A stretch of 50,048 nucleotides of DNA from assembly GCF_014697475.1 (NCBI RefSeq), contig NZ_JACJRV010000051.1:1-50048 (forward strand), read 5' to 3'. The notes beneath the pieces were generated by a model. The model was given only the letters and a program-made list of their open reading frames with translations. It did no database searches and had not been told where the DNA came from. Origin of the DNA: Nostoc sp. FACHB-152 (lineage in GTDB: Bacteria > Cyanobacteriota > Cyanobacteriia > Cyanobacteriales > Nostocaceae). Of this stretch, positions 34,230 through 44,700 are shown one piece after another (positions within the stretch are counted from its first letter, which is position 1; every line of letters begins with the position of its first letter). A program made the translations under genes and the position numbers.

Positions 34230-34536
34230 TTACAAAGGGAATTAAAGCGTCAACAATCATATTTTACACTTTCAGATTGTTTATTTAGTTATAATTTATG
34301 AGTATCTCTCACTTTGCTAATAGTTGTAACAAAGTGTATATATTTTGAATTATTTATTAATATTGCAATTGGAATAAATAGTACTGTTTGAGATTTATGT
34401 AACTATCTGAAGGTAGGCATTTTTTATCTAAAAACCCAAATTTGAATGAGATAGCGATCGCCAAAATAAACTGAACAGTATCACAGCTTTCAAGTCTTGA
34501 TACTGTTCAACCAATGAAATTCGGCTAGCTTGTGCT
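34230..34536. other. intergenic region with a terminator hairpin
   Basis: The 307 bases are AT-rich, with one HIP1-like octamer (34454-34461) and the hairpin at 34472-34509 (separate entry). No ORF or RNA gene is supported. Confidence 0.4.
34472..34509 (-). terminator. hairpin terminator of the 34537-35115 gene
   Basis: TGAACAGTATCA (34472-34483) and TGATACTGTTCA (34498-34509) are a perfect 12-bp inverted repeat with a 14-base loop. Read on the minus strand it is followed by GTTTATTTTGG, a T-rich tail, and it lies 27 bases after that gene's stop. Confidence 0.65.
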
Positions 34537-35115
34537 TCAGTCTGGGAACGCCAAACCCGTCCTTGGGTCGCGGATATATAATCCTAATGTCAGACTACGC
34601 AACACTTCATCCCAAACAGGCGTTAACTGCTCTGCTTGATCTGCCCAATATTCAAATGTAATTAAGCATTGAACATTCGAGCCTAAACCAATACAAATCC
34701 GTGAAAAAGCTTCCCGTGGTTCTGCTTGAGTATCAATAAATTTAATTTCTGCCCAGACAATTCTGGCAGTTTGTCGCTCTACAGTATGAATTTTGCTCTT
34801 ATCAATAGGGTTACGGCTGTCTTCTTCTATGATTTTTTTTAAAGTGCGTTTTAGTGGAAACTGGCTCCAGTCATTAGGCGGCAGTTGATTAAAGGATACT
34901 TCCAAACAGCAGTCATCATTGGGCGGTTTTTTATCAAGGAACTTAAATGATTTCTCTTGTGGCTCAAAAATCCAATTCTGAGGAACATTGAAGCGAACAG
35001 CCCCCCGATTGGCGACGAAAATCTTGTAGCCTGATGGTGATTCCCAACGATGGTCAGGTTTTAGTTCCAGCGTTTCTTTAATCCACTGGAGATTGTTTTT
35101 TTTACCTTTTGCCAT
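34537..35115 (-). CDS. conserved hypothetical protein (PsbP/DcrB-like pattern)
   Basis: The 192-residue protein lacks a signal peptide. A lysine-rich start leads to GYKIFVANRGAVRFNVPQNWIF, CCLEVSFNQLPPNDWSQFP, a central helical block, and LITFEYWADQAEQLTPVWDEVLRSL. The pattern of NVP-x-W, then a beta strand and a late Trp-x-x-x-L-x-S helix resembles DcrB/PsbP-type folds, and this is a fold-level guess only. The gene is monocistronic, with a hairpin terminator right after it. Function unknown. Confidence 0.6.
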   Translation of the reverse strand: MAKGKKNNLQWIKETLELKPDHRWESPSGYKIFVANRGAVRFNVPQNWIFEPQEKSFKFLDKKPPNDDCCLEVSFNQLPPNDWSQFPLKRTLKKIIEEDSRNPIDKSKIHTVERQTARIVWAEIKFIDTQAEPREAFSRICIGLGSNVQCLITFEYWADQAEQLTPVWDEVLRSLTLGLYIRDPRTGLAFPD

Positions 35116-35291
35116 AGTATTTTCGTAAATCTGCTGAAGACAGCGAGTTATGTTGACTAATTACGGCTTTTTAGAGTTAGTTTAACTAGCTGCGTCAAAT
35201 TTTGGATCAACTCTAAAACAGAAAGTATTAGATAAGTTATATATATGTAAAGTTAATTACCTTTAATTTATGAGCCAAATGGTGTCAGTTT

Positions 35292-35849
35292 ATGCTTAGA
35301 CAACAACTGCTAGGTTGCCAGAAATCGCTGCAAATACTACTAAGCCTCAGCCTGAGCGCAATTTATCTATTTCCAATCTTACCGTCTTTAGCACAAACAT
35401 CTTCAGTTCCGTTACCTTCAGATGCGCCTTTGGAACTGGGCTTATTGAACAAACCAAACGGCAGTGTAATTACAGCCAGTACCATTAATCCACAAGGATT
35501 AACTACGCCGAGTTTATGGTTAGCTCAAGCCAATTCTGAGAATAAGTTATTGGATAATTGGATAGCTTATCCTGCTTCTGCAAAACAACCTGGGAGAGTA
35601 GACTTGATCGTAAACCAGCAAGTTTGGAGCATCCTGGACTATTTAGAACGCTATAGCTTTGTAAATCGCTTAGGTAGCGTGGCTAGAAAGGATGTTTATA
35701 ACCTGCGGGTTTTTAATTATCAGCAAGAACTTTTGGCAAGTTACACCTGTAACTTTCAGACAAGCCCAACACCATGCAGAATTCAGCTAAATTCTCTGAA
35801 TAGATTAGGCTTGCAGCAATCTTCAGATGAAATAGGCAAGTTGAGATAA
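35292..35849 (+). CDS. exported protein of unknown function
   Basis: The 185-residue protein begins with a long signal sequence (hydrophobic ILLSLSLSAIYLFPILPSLA, cleavage near residue 35). The mature part includes NSENKLLDNWIAYPASAKQPGRVDLIVNQQVWSILDYLERYSFVNRLG, then KDVYNLRVFNYQQELLASYTCNF with two cysteines (SYTCNF and TPCRIQL) that could form a disulfide. This region is conserved-looking but I do not recognise the family. Convergent with the solute-binding protein gene. Confidence 0.65.
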   Translation: MLRQQLLGCQKSLQILLSLSLSAIYLFPILPSLAQTSSVPLPSDAPLELGLLNKPNGSVITASTINPQGLTTPSLWLAQANSENKLLDNWIAYPASAKQPGRVDLIVNQQVWSILDYLERYSFVNRLGSVARKDVYNLRVFNYQQELLASYTCNFQTSPTPCRIQLNSLNRLGLQQSSDEIGKLR

Positions 35850-35869
35850 GAAAGTAACGTTATGACTGA

Positions 35870-37039
35870 TTAACTTGTCTTAATTTTGGTAAATAAAGAT
35901 TCATACTGTTTTGCTGTTGATGTCGGTAATGCCAGCAAGAATTCACTTTTATGGAAAACTTGACGATTAGCTTGTAGCAAGCTGCGTATTGGTTCTTGCA
36001 GATCGGCGGCTGAAATTTCTGGAAAAATAGGCGAATTGGTTCTCGTCTGGAGAGTAATTTGTTTAGCTATCTCTGGTTGCCAACAAAAATCAATCCATTT
36101 GGATGATATATCGCTTTTGTTCGCTTTAGTGGGACGTACCCATAGGTCTGCCCAAATAGCCGTTCCTGACTGAGGTACGACTATACCCAGATGCGGATAA
36201 CGTGCTAGCAGAGGTAATATATCACTTGACCAACCAACAGCTAACCAAGTATCTCCAATAATTAGAGGTTCTAAGTAAGTATTAGAACTGTATAGTTTTA
36301 CCTGTTGGTTTAATGTTTGCAGTTCTTTTTCTAAATTTGGTACTGTATCAAGATTTTCTATGTTGTATGATTTGCCGAGCTTCTTTAACACTAGACCAAT
36401 CACTTCTCTAGGATTATCTAGTAAAGAAATCCGCGATCGCAATCCCTCTCGCCACAAATCACTCCAATCTTGTGGCATCCATCCGAGTTCTTTAAATTTA
36501 TCCCGATTGTATACAATTACCGTACTACCCCAACGATAAGGAGCCGCCCAAACTTTACCTTGCGGTGCTACGTAGCCTTGGTCATTACGTGTTACTAGTT
36601 GTCGCCATTTTTCGTCCAATGTAGACCAAGATTTTAATTGCTTGACTTCAGCTTCTTCTAGGGGTTGAATTAGTTTCTGCTCAATTGCTGCTTTTAACCA
36701 GTAATCTCCCAATGTTACCAAATCAACTACAGCCTTTGTTTGAGGGTTTATAAATGGAATCCACTTAGTCCAATTAGTCCAAGCTTGCTTATTGGTAGTT
36801 TTTGGTGGTTCCTGCCAATTCTGCAATTGCTTATATAAATTCTGTAATTGGTCAACTGGGGCAAATTTTAACTGCGCCTGTTGTTGCAACCCTTGGCGAA
36901 ATTTATCAACTACTTGACTGGGGATAGAACCTTTCAATAACTGTACGTTGAATTTTGTCTGCTTGTTGTTACCACAACCAACCAGCAGTTGTGAAAACGC
37001 CAATCCACTGATACTTAGCAAAAAAGACCGTCGATCCAT
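35870..37039 (-). CDS. lipoprotein extracellular solute-binding protein
   Basis: The 389-residue protein has a twin-Arg start (MDRRSFLLSISGLAFSQLLVGCG) with a lipobox Cys at about residue 22, so it is a membrane-anchored lipoprotein, possibly a Tat substrate. The mature part resembles PotD/spermidine-putrescine-type binding proteins: KAVVDLVTLGDYWLKAAIEQ, GKVWAAPYRWGSTVIVYNRDKFK and LAVGWSSDILPLLARYPHLGIVVPQSGTAIWADLW. It would capture a cationic or small solute for an ABC importer. No permease or ATPase gene is adjacent, so partners must lie elsewhere. Confidence 0.82.
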   Translation of the reverse strand: MDRRSFLLSISGLAFSQLLVGCGNNKQTKFNVQLLKGSIPSQVVDKFRQGLQQQAQLKFAPVDQLQNLYKQLQNWQEPPKTTNKQAWTNWTKWIPFINPQTKAVVDLVTLGDYWLKAAIEQKLIQPLEEAEVKQLKSWSTLDEKWRQLVTRNDQGYVAPQGKVWAAPYRWGSTVIVYNRDKFKELGWMPQDWSDLWREGLRSRISLLDNPREVIGLVLKKLGKSYNIENLDTVPNLEKELQTLNQQVKLYSSNTYLEPLIIGDTWLAVGWSSDILPLLARYPHLGIVVPQSGTAIWADLWVRPTKANKSDISSKWIDFCWQPEIAKQITLQTRTNSPIFPEISAADLQEPIRSLLQANRQVFHKSEFLLALPTSTAKQYESLFTKIKTS

Positions 37040-37745
37040 TGATTTTGGATATGTAAAGTTAGATTCTAGACTATTCTCTTACAAGCATAAATGTTGGACG
37101 AGAGTCTATATTACTGATCTTTCATTGATAGAGGTCAATACAACCTTGATAAATAGTCATTTGTTTGCTCGAATCTTCATAAAGCGCAGCTTATAGTCGA
37201 AAAGCTTCTACAATAAGCATTTTCCTTTTTACTTTGTACTTTTTACTGAAAAAATGAAGCATCCTGTCAGTTATCCATAAAGTTATCTAATATAAAAATG
37301 ATTGTCATAGATTTATGAATTATGAGTAGATTAGTTAGTTGACACAATCTCTGTTCATGCTTGAGTTGAAGGTAACTGCTGCTGTAATTTTCTTGAAAAT
37401 CTAACCAGCCAAACTCAACAACTGTTTGTGAGTTGAGCAGAGTAAAAACCATTTAAAGCTAAAATATCGGCAAAAAGTTGCAATATTTAGCAAAAATGCC
37501 AATTTAATATCTACATCTTTATCTAGGAACATTAAAGTTTTTTCTAAAAATAAATTACACTAACTTAATATTTTGCAATATAAAGCTAGATTATAACTGC
37601 AATAGATAGTTGAGAAAGATTGATAATTAATGACTTAGACATAACATTTCAACTTAATATTTGAATAATTAAATAATTCATAAGTATCCTTAACGTTGCC
37701 AATAAATTGAATAACATGGAGAAAATATACTGACGAGGGTATTAG
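37040..37745. other. long AT-rich intergenic region
   Basis: The 706 bases have no convincing coding frame, tRNA or repeat. A 61-codon minus-strand frame (37267-37452) starts MVFTLLNSQTVVEFGWLDFQ, but it has no good ribosome-binding site and no recognisable family, so I do not call it a gene. A small RNA or a promoter could be hidden here but nothing specific is visible. Confidence 0.45.
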
Positions 37746-38120
37746 ATGGAGCCACTACAAAACCAAATCCTGACTTTGAGCCATAAATTGGATGCCCTCT
37801 ACCAGGTAATAGAGCAGCTTGACATGAAAGTAGCTCAAGCTTTCTCAGAGTGCTCCTCGGCGAATACACAAGCAAAAGATAACTATCAAGACAATAGTCA
37901 AAATTTTCCCTATCAATTCAAAGGGCAAATCAGTTTTAATCAAGAATTGGAACACAAAGATGTTTTAACAGATGGCGTTTATTTAGATATGAACCGTCAA
38001 AGTGGGGATAAGGTTTTAACGCCAGAAATTCAGATACAACGACTTACAGCGCAATTAACCGCAGCATACAATCGCATTGCGGCATTAGAAGAACAATTAC
38101 TCCGAGAAAGAATTCATTAA
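37746..38120 (+). CDS. small coiled-coil protein, unknown function
   Basis: The 124-residue protein is built of heptad-like stretches: QILTLSHKLDALYQVIEQLDMKVAQAF near the N-terminus and IQRLTAQLTAAYNRIAALEEQLLRERIH at the C-terminus, separated by an uncharged, Gln/Asn-rich segment. There is no signal peptide. Such layouts suggest self-association or a scaffold role. The family is not recognised. The gene ends 28 bases before a rho-independent terminator on the same strand, which supports its being a real, separately transcribed gene. Confidence 0.7.
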   Translation: MEPLQNQILTLSHKLDALYQVIEQLDMKVAQAFSECSSANTQAKDNYQDNSQNFPYQFKGQISFNQELEHKDVLTDGVYLDMNRQSGDKVLTPEIQIQRLTAQLTAAYNRIAALEEQLLRERIH

Positions 38121-38148
38121 TGGTTCAATAGTCAGCATTTTAAGGATT

Positions 38149-38183
38149 TACCGGAGCTTTTTCAGTCCGGTATTTTTGTGTTT
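38149..38183 (+). terminator. rho-independent terminator
   Basis: TACCGGA (38149-38155), a 10-base loop, TCCGGTA (38166-38172) and then TTTTTGTGTTT. Stem and T-run fit a plus-strand terminator for the 37746-38120 gene. The stem lies just before the convergent cobT-like stop. Confidence 0.8.
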
Positions 38184-39306
38184 AGAATTGACTAAGCCGC
38201 TTTAATTGGTTTTCGATCGCTGCTAAAAGTTGATATTGTTGCCAATTTTGATAGAGATACGCTGCAACACAAGCGGCTCCAGCACCTACGCCTTCTTTAA
38301 CAAAACCTTGCTCATAAGCTTGGAGTTGTGGATAGCACGAATTGGCAAAATTTAGCTGTGTGGCTACTAAAGAAGGGATAATTCCCTGATGAGTGAAGCT
38401 TTTATCTAAGCTGAGGGCTAAATCAACTGTTCCACCTGTGGGATCTTCTGCTACCCAGCGAGTTGTGCCGACAATTATTTCTGCGGGTTGCCAAAATAAA
38501 TCATAAGCTTGAGAAATTGCTGTAATTAAAGCGTAAACTGCCAGCATTTGTGTACCACCCGCCAGCATTACACCACAACTACGACTAGCTGCGATCGCCA
38601 TTCCTGCTACTACCACTTGCATAGGATCGCCCACCGCAACTAATAATTTAAGCGGATTTAAATCAATAGGTGTTTTGTTTAATCCAGCCTGTACGACTTC
38701 CCACTTTTGCTGATGGTTACAAATAGGATGGCTACTGTTGACTTTGCCTACTGCATCTATTCCCAAAGCAGTGAGAATAGCTAAAGCGGTAGTAGTACCG
38801 CCAACAACACACTCACTTAAGATTACATAACTTTGCCCAACTTGCGCCGCCAAGCGATCGCCCCAAATTAAACCTTGTTCTAGCAAATGTTTAACAGTTG
38901 CTAGCTCCATTGCATTACCTGTACTAATACACCTAGCAGGCGAACCTCCTAAATCAATCGCTGGTACAGCAGGAGGTTGAGGTAATCCAGCATTAAACAA
39001 ATAAATTGGCATATTTAGTGCTTCAACCACAGCACGAGAAATTAGTACAGGTGATGCTCCCGCCGTTAGTGGTGGTAAAGGATACTGCGGTTGATGTTCT
39101 GCGCCGTAGTATAAAAATTCCGCATCCGCACAAGCAGTGTACTTCCTGTCTTCTGGCGTGCTACCAGCTGCCGAAATCCCTGGAATCAAAGCAGTTTCTG
39201 TAAAACCTAAAATACAGGCAAAAATCGGTAAACAACCTTGGTACTTAGCCAGCCATGCCTTGCTTTGTTCTATTTGAGTGTAAATCCGAATTGAGTCATT
39301 AGTCAT
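38182..39306 (-). CDS. cobT: nicotinate-nucleotide-dimethylbenzimidazole phosphoribosyltransferase-like
   Basis: The 374-residue protein matches the cyanobacterial CobT-type family. CobT activates the lower ligand of cobalamin by transferring ribose phosphate from nicotinate mononucleotide. Typical stretches are GFTETALIPGISAAGSTPEDRKYTACADAEFLYYG, GIIPSLVATQ and AGGTQMLAVYALI, plus SECVVGGTTTALAILTALG. It lies at the end of a Crp/Fnr - DUF2232 - cobT run on the minus strand (gap 59 bases). Whether lower-ligand choice is dimethylbenzimidazole or adenine cannot be told from the sequence; most cyanobacteria make pseudocobalamin with adenine. Confidence 0.85.
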   Translation of the reverse strand: MTNDSIRIYTQIEQSKAWLAKYQGCLPIFACILGFTETALIPGISAAGSTPEDRKYTACADAEFLYYGAEHQPQYPLPPLTAGASPVLISRAVVEALNMPIYLFNAGLPQPPAVPAIDLGGSPARCISTGNAMELATVKHLLEQGLIWGDRLAAQVGQSYVILSECVVGGTTTALAILTALGIDAVGKVNSSHPICNHQQKWEVVQAGLNKTPIDLNPLKLLVAVGDPMQVVVAGMAIAASRSCGVMLAGGTQMLAVYALITAISQAYDLFWQPAEIIVGTTRWVAEDPTGGTVDLALSLDKSFTHQGIIPSLVATQLNFANSCYPQLQAYEQGFVKEGVGAGAACVAAYLYQNWQQYQLLAAIENQLKRLSQF

Positions 39307-39365
39307 TGGTCATTCGTCCTTAGTTAAATGTATTGAATCAACAACAAATGACAAATGACAAATAA

Positions 39366-40127
39366 CTACCCATCATAATCCAGCAGCACTTGTACCCATT
39401 GTGGTGGACGGGGAATCGGATTACCTAAACGATCTAATAACAGCCATGCAGCTATGTGTACGACAAACAGATAGACAAAGTTGTTAAGTACAACCAAGGC
39501 TAAAGCCCCGATTTGAATCCAAAATACACTCGGACTGGTTAGTAATCCCAACTGTAAAAATATCCACTCAGCAATTTCAGTGACTTGGTTGATTAAATAA
39601 ATCCATAAGTCTTCACCGGATAATATAGACAGCAACCACATCCGGAAAAAGAAGCCCAAACTCCCTAATAAACTAGCCAAAGTGATAGACACAATCCAAG
39701 GAACACGACGATACCAAGTTGCTCCCAGGAGTACCCCCATAAAAGCATAAGGCATAACAAAAAGTAGACTGCGAACAGGCCCCATGAGTACCGATAACAA
39801 CAAACCAGAAGTGACTGCTGCCATCCATGCAGCGCGATGACCCCAACGCAGGTAAACTAGAGCGATCGGTACAGGGAAAAATATTCGCAAAAGTGGCCCT
39901 AATGGGAAGTAGAAATTAATAAACCAAATTAAACTAGCAGTGCTGGCTAAAAATGCCGTTTCTACGAGCCTCAAAGGTGCGCCGGCTTTCAATTGCGGAG
40001 GTTGCAACTTGCTGAAATTTCCAGAATCCTGTGAATTATTGCGATCGCACCCTTGACTTTGGGAAGATGGGGACTCAGAAGTTGGGCTTTCCTCTGGCTC
40101 TTCGGGCAGAGAATTTACAATACTCAT
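39366..40127 (-). CDS. DUF2232 membrane protein
   Basis: The 253-residue protein has a hydrophilic, serine-rich first 45 residues, then about six transmembrane helices (TAFLASTASLIWFINFYF, VPIALVYLRWGHRAAWMAAV, LLLSVLMGPVRSLLFVMPYAFMGVLLG, VSITLASLLGSLGFF, LALVVLNNFVYLFVVHIAAWLLL). This is the pattern of DUF2232/YybS-type proteins, probable transport components (ECF-type substrate-binding-like). The gene lies between a Crp/Fnr regulator (11 bases upstream) and cobT, which fits a vitamin-related transport role, though that is inference from context. Confidence 0.8.
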   Translation of the reverse strand: MSIVNSLPEEPEESPTSESPSSQSQGCDRNNSQDSGNFSKLQPPQLKAGAPLRLVETAFLASTASLIWFINFYFPLGPLLRIFFPVPIALVYLRWGHRAAWMAAVTSGLLLSVLMGPVRSLLFVMPYAFMGVLLGATWYRRVPWIVSITLASLLGSLGFFFRMWLLSILSGEDLWIYLINQVTEIAEWIFLQLGLLTSPSVFWIQIGALALVVLNNFVYLFVVHIAAWLLLDRLGNPIPRPPQWVQVLLDYDG

Positions 40128-40138
40128 TTGAGAAATTT

Positions 40139-40840
40139 TTAAACTATCATTTTTTCCAGAGCTAACACATCAGGAATGCAAATACTGTCTTGATCCCGCT
40201 TAATTAACCCTTTCTTTTCTAACTTAGTTAAGACTCTTGTTACTGTTTCTCGCGCCAGTCCACTCAAACTACTCAGTTCTCTGTGAGGTAAATTCGGAAT
40301 TTCAGTCTCTCCTGTTTGCGCTTTTTTTCCCTGTCCCTCTGCCAAAAACAACAAAGTATCTGCTACTCGTGATTGACTATCAGATTCTCGCAACCGCAGT
40401 CGCCGGTTTACTTGCCGCAAGCGTCTAGCCATTAGTTGTGATAATCTGACTCCTGCCAAGGGTTCTGTTTGTAGTAACTTGACAAAATCTTGAGATGGCA
40501 TACTTCCAATTACCGTAGCCGTGAGGGTAATCACATCGGTAGAGCGAGGCACTTCATCTAAAGCTGCCATTTCACCAAATAGTTCGCCTTTACCTAAAAT
40601 ATTGAGAGTTACTTCTTTACCTTCTAAATTATAAGTACGAATTTTTACCCAACCTTCAAATATAAAATAGACAGAACCACCCCAATCATTTTCTAACAAA
40701 ATTACCTGATTCGCTGGGTGGGTACGGGTAACAAGGTGGGTAAGTGCCAGTTCCACAACCGCGTCAGGCAACCCTTGAAAGAAGGGAGTCGATTTGATCC
40801 AGGGATTATGAGGTTCTTGCAAGCTATATCGGTCTCCCAT
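40139..40840 (-). CDS. Crp/Fnr-family transcriptional regulator
   Basis: The 233-residue protein has a cyclic-nucleotide-binding-type beta barrel (residues about 15-135), with LNILGKGELFGEMAALDEVPRSTDV in the region that would hold the ligand. The C-terminal helix-turn-helix lies at about 185-225 (RELSSLSGLARETVTRVLTKLEKKGLI). No Fnr-type cysteines are seen, so direct oxygen sensing through an iron-sulfur cluster is unlikely. It is the first gene of an operon with DUF2232 and cobT and is divergent from the large Hsp70-like gene across an 877-base gap. Its ligand is unknown. Confidence 0.85.
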   Translation of the reverse strand: MGDRYSLQEPHNPWIKSTPFFQGLPDAVVELALTHLVTRTHPANQVILLENDWGGSVYFIFEGWVKIRTYNLEGKEVTLNILGKGELFGEMAALDEVPRSTDVITLTATVIGSMPSQDFVKLLQTEPLAGVRLSQLMARRLRQVNRRLRLRESDSQSRVADTLLFLAEGQGKKAQTGETEIPNLPHRELSSLSGLARETVTRVLTKLEKKGLIKRDQDSICIPDVLALEKMIV

Positions 40841-41717
40841 TACAAAATTTTATTAAAACTGCGACTTCTAAAATCAACAATCCTGCTATATTCAGCCTTA
40901 GCTAACAAAACAATCTAAACTTCCGCTCAGTAGATAAAATAACAATATAAGCATTTGTCAGCACAGTCTCTATTTAAATAAAGCAAAATTTATGCCATAA
41001 CTACCTAAATGCCTCTGGAATAGTTGTGCAGAGACTAGTATTATTGCCAAAAACTTTACTTAAAAATATAGACAAACAACATTAATGATACTCAAAGTAG
41101 TTGATTTTTGCTAATGCCAAGTTTTCAGCTATGGCCTTGGTTAGCAAAATATTCCTTTAACTGTGTATTTTAGGTATTACGTTGTAATACTAGAGCTAGT
41201 GATTTTGTGTGATGCGATCGCCCTTAGTGCAGTCTCCGTCGGTTAAGAGAAGACGTTGCTGGAGGCATTACTAAAGTAACATAAAATACAAATTAGTCGC
41301 TATTTACATCGCTTACTTGCCATTAACACACTCGTTAGCTAGATTAATGGGCGCGTGTGGATGTAAAGTGGAGGGAATTTGCCTGGGATATGTTTTATAT
41401 GTAACTGATGCTAGTCGGAATAAGCCTACTGACTGATTTGTTGCATTTTTTTATGTTTTTGCTAGTCAAGTCCCAGAGGCTGTAACATCGCCTGTATGGT
41501 GAGGGGCAAAGTACCTAGTCAACCACTTTGGCTGACAACTACGGAATATTTTTTGTATCCTTGTACTTCAATTAGCACCCAAGCTAATTACCGCGATGCC
41601 TAGTCATCATAAAATTGCCACCAGGAATCTGAAGGGCAGTTTCTCCGGTTAATAACTTTGATAAGCGTAAAATTTCTCACACAAGTTAAAATCCAGTTCT
41701 AGCTAAGGTAATTCAAA
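40841..41717. promoter_or_regulatory. 877-base divergent regulatory region
   Basis: The region between the Crp/Fnr operon (minus) and the Hsp70-like gene (plus) contains a perfect 17-base palindrome, GTATTAC-GTT-GTAATAC (41174-41190), and a GC-rich dispersed repeat (about 41217-41270, GCGATCGCCC then TGCAGTCTCCGTCGG). The palindrome is a candidate operator, perhaps for the divergent Crp/Fnr regulator itself. No RNA gene or ORF is supported in the rest. The unusual length may include a long 5' untranslated region. Confidence 0.5.
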
Positions 41718-44700
41718 GTGACTTCCCGCGCTGATGAAATTCAAAAACTGATTGCAGACATTGATAACTTACTGACTAACAATGGTAAGCGACTGCCAAA
41801 GCTGCTGTCTGCCCAAGCACCAGAGGCAAAAGAGGTTTTAGAAAGAGTTCGCAACTTCCTCGTTAAGTTAAAAGAAACGGAGGAGTCACAGGGCAATATT
41901 TCCCAGCCAACTGGAAAAATACAACCATCACCTTTATTAACGAAATTTGCTGAACAAGTTAATCCGCCTTCAGATCAGCAGCAACCTGAACCGACAGAGA
42001 ACGCTGTTACTAGCAGCCAACTCAAAAGTGAATTGGCGACCTTAATACAACCGCTACAAGCAGAATTAACAGCACTATTACAAGAACGCTCTACATTGAT
42101 GCAGGAAATTAGGCTGTTAGAGCAGAAGCGACTGCAAAATTACTCTATAAGTCAGCAGTTGGCTAATCAAGAACAGATTATTGGGGAATTTTTGCAAGTA
42201 CTGATGGGTCGTCTTGTCCCTACTGTTGCGCCGCATATTAAAGAAAATGCTGCTCAGGATACTCCTGTTGCCAGTACATTTAACTACAGTAGCCCAGAAC
42301 TCACGCCCTCTAGTATTCCATATTCATTAGAATCATCAGCCCAGGTAGAACGGTTAAGTCAGTTTGCCAAGGAACTGGATCAACGTTTGCTGTCTCTAGA
42401 TGGAACGCTGAATTTTGTCTTTGAGGCACTACAGCGTAACATTAATACTTATCATGAATCTTTGTCTCAAGCGCTGGCAAAAATGCACAGTACGGGATTG
42501 CAAGGCGAACAGTTGATGGTCAGCTTCCTCAACAATTTGACGCAGCATTTACAGCAACAAACTTCTATTATTCAATCAGAGGCTGTTGGGGTTGCTAGAG
42601 AAACACCACCGCGATCGCTATTCCCAACTAAAGACAATACAACTACTCTAGAATCTATCAAACCTGCTAACAAAACTCCTGAGATAGCCACTTCATCAGT
42701 AGAATTACCAGAATTAGGGTTAGAACCTGTACCTGTAAATAATCCACCAGAGGATGTGGCAGCAAATGATCTCGATGCGATGCTCTTAGAGCTGACTGGC
42801 AATTCTCCTCAACCTGAAAATACACCTGAGCCTGCCATTGAACTAGAATTTGCCGATTTAGAATTAGGTATTGGCAACTGGCAAAACTTAGAACAACCAT
42901 CATCTGAAGCATTTTTTATGGAATCTCCATCAGTTAGCTCTGAGGTAGCGATTCCTTCTCAAAAAGCTTCTACTAATTTGCTCGACTCATTACCGCCACC
43001 TATAGAATTACCCGAAGATTCCGAATTAACTGATGAAGTCGATCAACTTTATGCCAGTTTATTTACTATTACTCCTATTCCAGAACCGAGCGTTGATGTT
43101 ACCCCCACAGAACAAACAGAGGATTTTTTCACATTAAATACAAGTGATACCCAATCTTCCACTCCTTTTTTAGAAGAACAAGAACAAACAGCAGATTTAT
43201 TTGCAGTTGATCCCAGCGATGTAGCCCAAACCCAAACATCAAACGTAGTCCCGCCAGATAATACAGTTCAGGAAAGTTCTCTATTCACACCAAATGCGGA
43301 AGATGAACCACACTCGGTGACAGAGAAGTTGCCTACTACTGAACCTGGAAATCAAGTAGATAACATTTTTACTCAGTCAGATGCAGGTTTATTGGAACTT
43401 GGTAACCTTCACCCACAACAACCTACTGTATCCTCTCAATTCCCAGATTTATCATCAGATTTTCAACAAGAATTGTTTTTTGAGGAAGAGTCTACATTAC
43501 CAGCCACTACACTCAGCTATTCTCGTGCAGATACAGATAAAATCTCACTACAGCCATCTCATACAGATACTATTAGTTCCCTGACTGAGCTTTTCGCTGA
43601 GGTGAGTAGTGAAGAGCAATTATGGCCTGGCTTGTCTCCTTCAGAAATATTAGTCACCCTCGATGAACCCAGCCCGGACGCAGCTATCAAAGCCGAGACA
43701 CACGAGCATTTCTCGGATACTTATATCGCTGCTTTACCCCAGGAGAATTTGCTATCCCCAGAAATAATTCAGTCGGCAAATGTACCAGAGATTTCTTTTA
43801 ATGAAGAACAGTTGCAGCAATTGAATCAAGATTTAGCCAACTTTGATGAGTTGCTCAACTACCAGCCGCCCCTTGAGCCTAATTTATACAGTTTAGAGGA
43901 TAGTCAGGAAGCCCAGAATGTGGCTGTTCCTAATCCTCAAACAATCGACAACGCACCAAATGTAGCTTTTTCTCGTCCGGCTGTACCACCAGTTGCACCG
44001 ATATCGTTGCCACAAACTGAGGTTGATTTAAACTTTAGCCCCACAAACGAAAAAAAAAAGGAAGTCACAGTTACTGGTTCCGGTGCGGAAAACCAATTAG
44101 AAAATCCTATCGATGTGGATGATTCGGTTTGGTATTTAGGAATTGATTTAGGTACAACAGGAATTTCTGCGGCTTTGTTGAATCGTTCTCAGTCGGTTGT
44201 CTATCCAATATATTGGTCAGCCGAAAATATACCAGGAGCTACTTCTTTTCAACAACATTCGTTTCGCTTACCTGCGGAAGTTTATCTACCTACGGCTACT
44301 AGTACTCAAGCAAAAGCTGCGCAACAAAAAATTAGCCCATATTCCGCGCAGTTAAAACCTTATTTACAGGTTGCTATCCCCTACAAGAGTGAGCAACAGA
44401 AGTGGGAACCGGTGCTGCAATTTAATGAATTTTCAGCTGGGCCATTAATTTGGGTAGTGCGATCGCTCTCGAAATTACTTTTAACTTTAAAATCAGATCG
44501 GCAAAGTACAACTCAAGGTTTAGTTGCTACCGCAGTTGGGATCGATCAGCCAGCGTTCCACACAATTATTAACAAAATCGCTGGTGTAATTTGCACTTCC
44601 CCCTCAGGCTGGCCAGAACAATATCGCTTTAATGTCCGGGAAGCTTTGCTGACAAGCAAAATTATTCAGCATCCCCAGCAAGTATTTTTTATTGAAGAAG

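Noticed and set aside
37267-37452. 61-codon minus-strand frame
   Set aside because: No ribosome-binding site, no recognisable family, AT-rich background.
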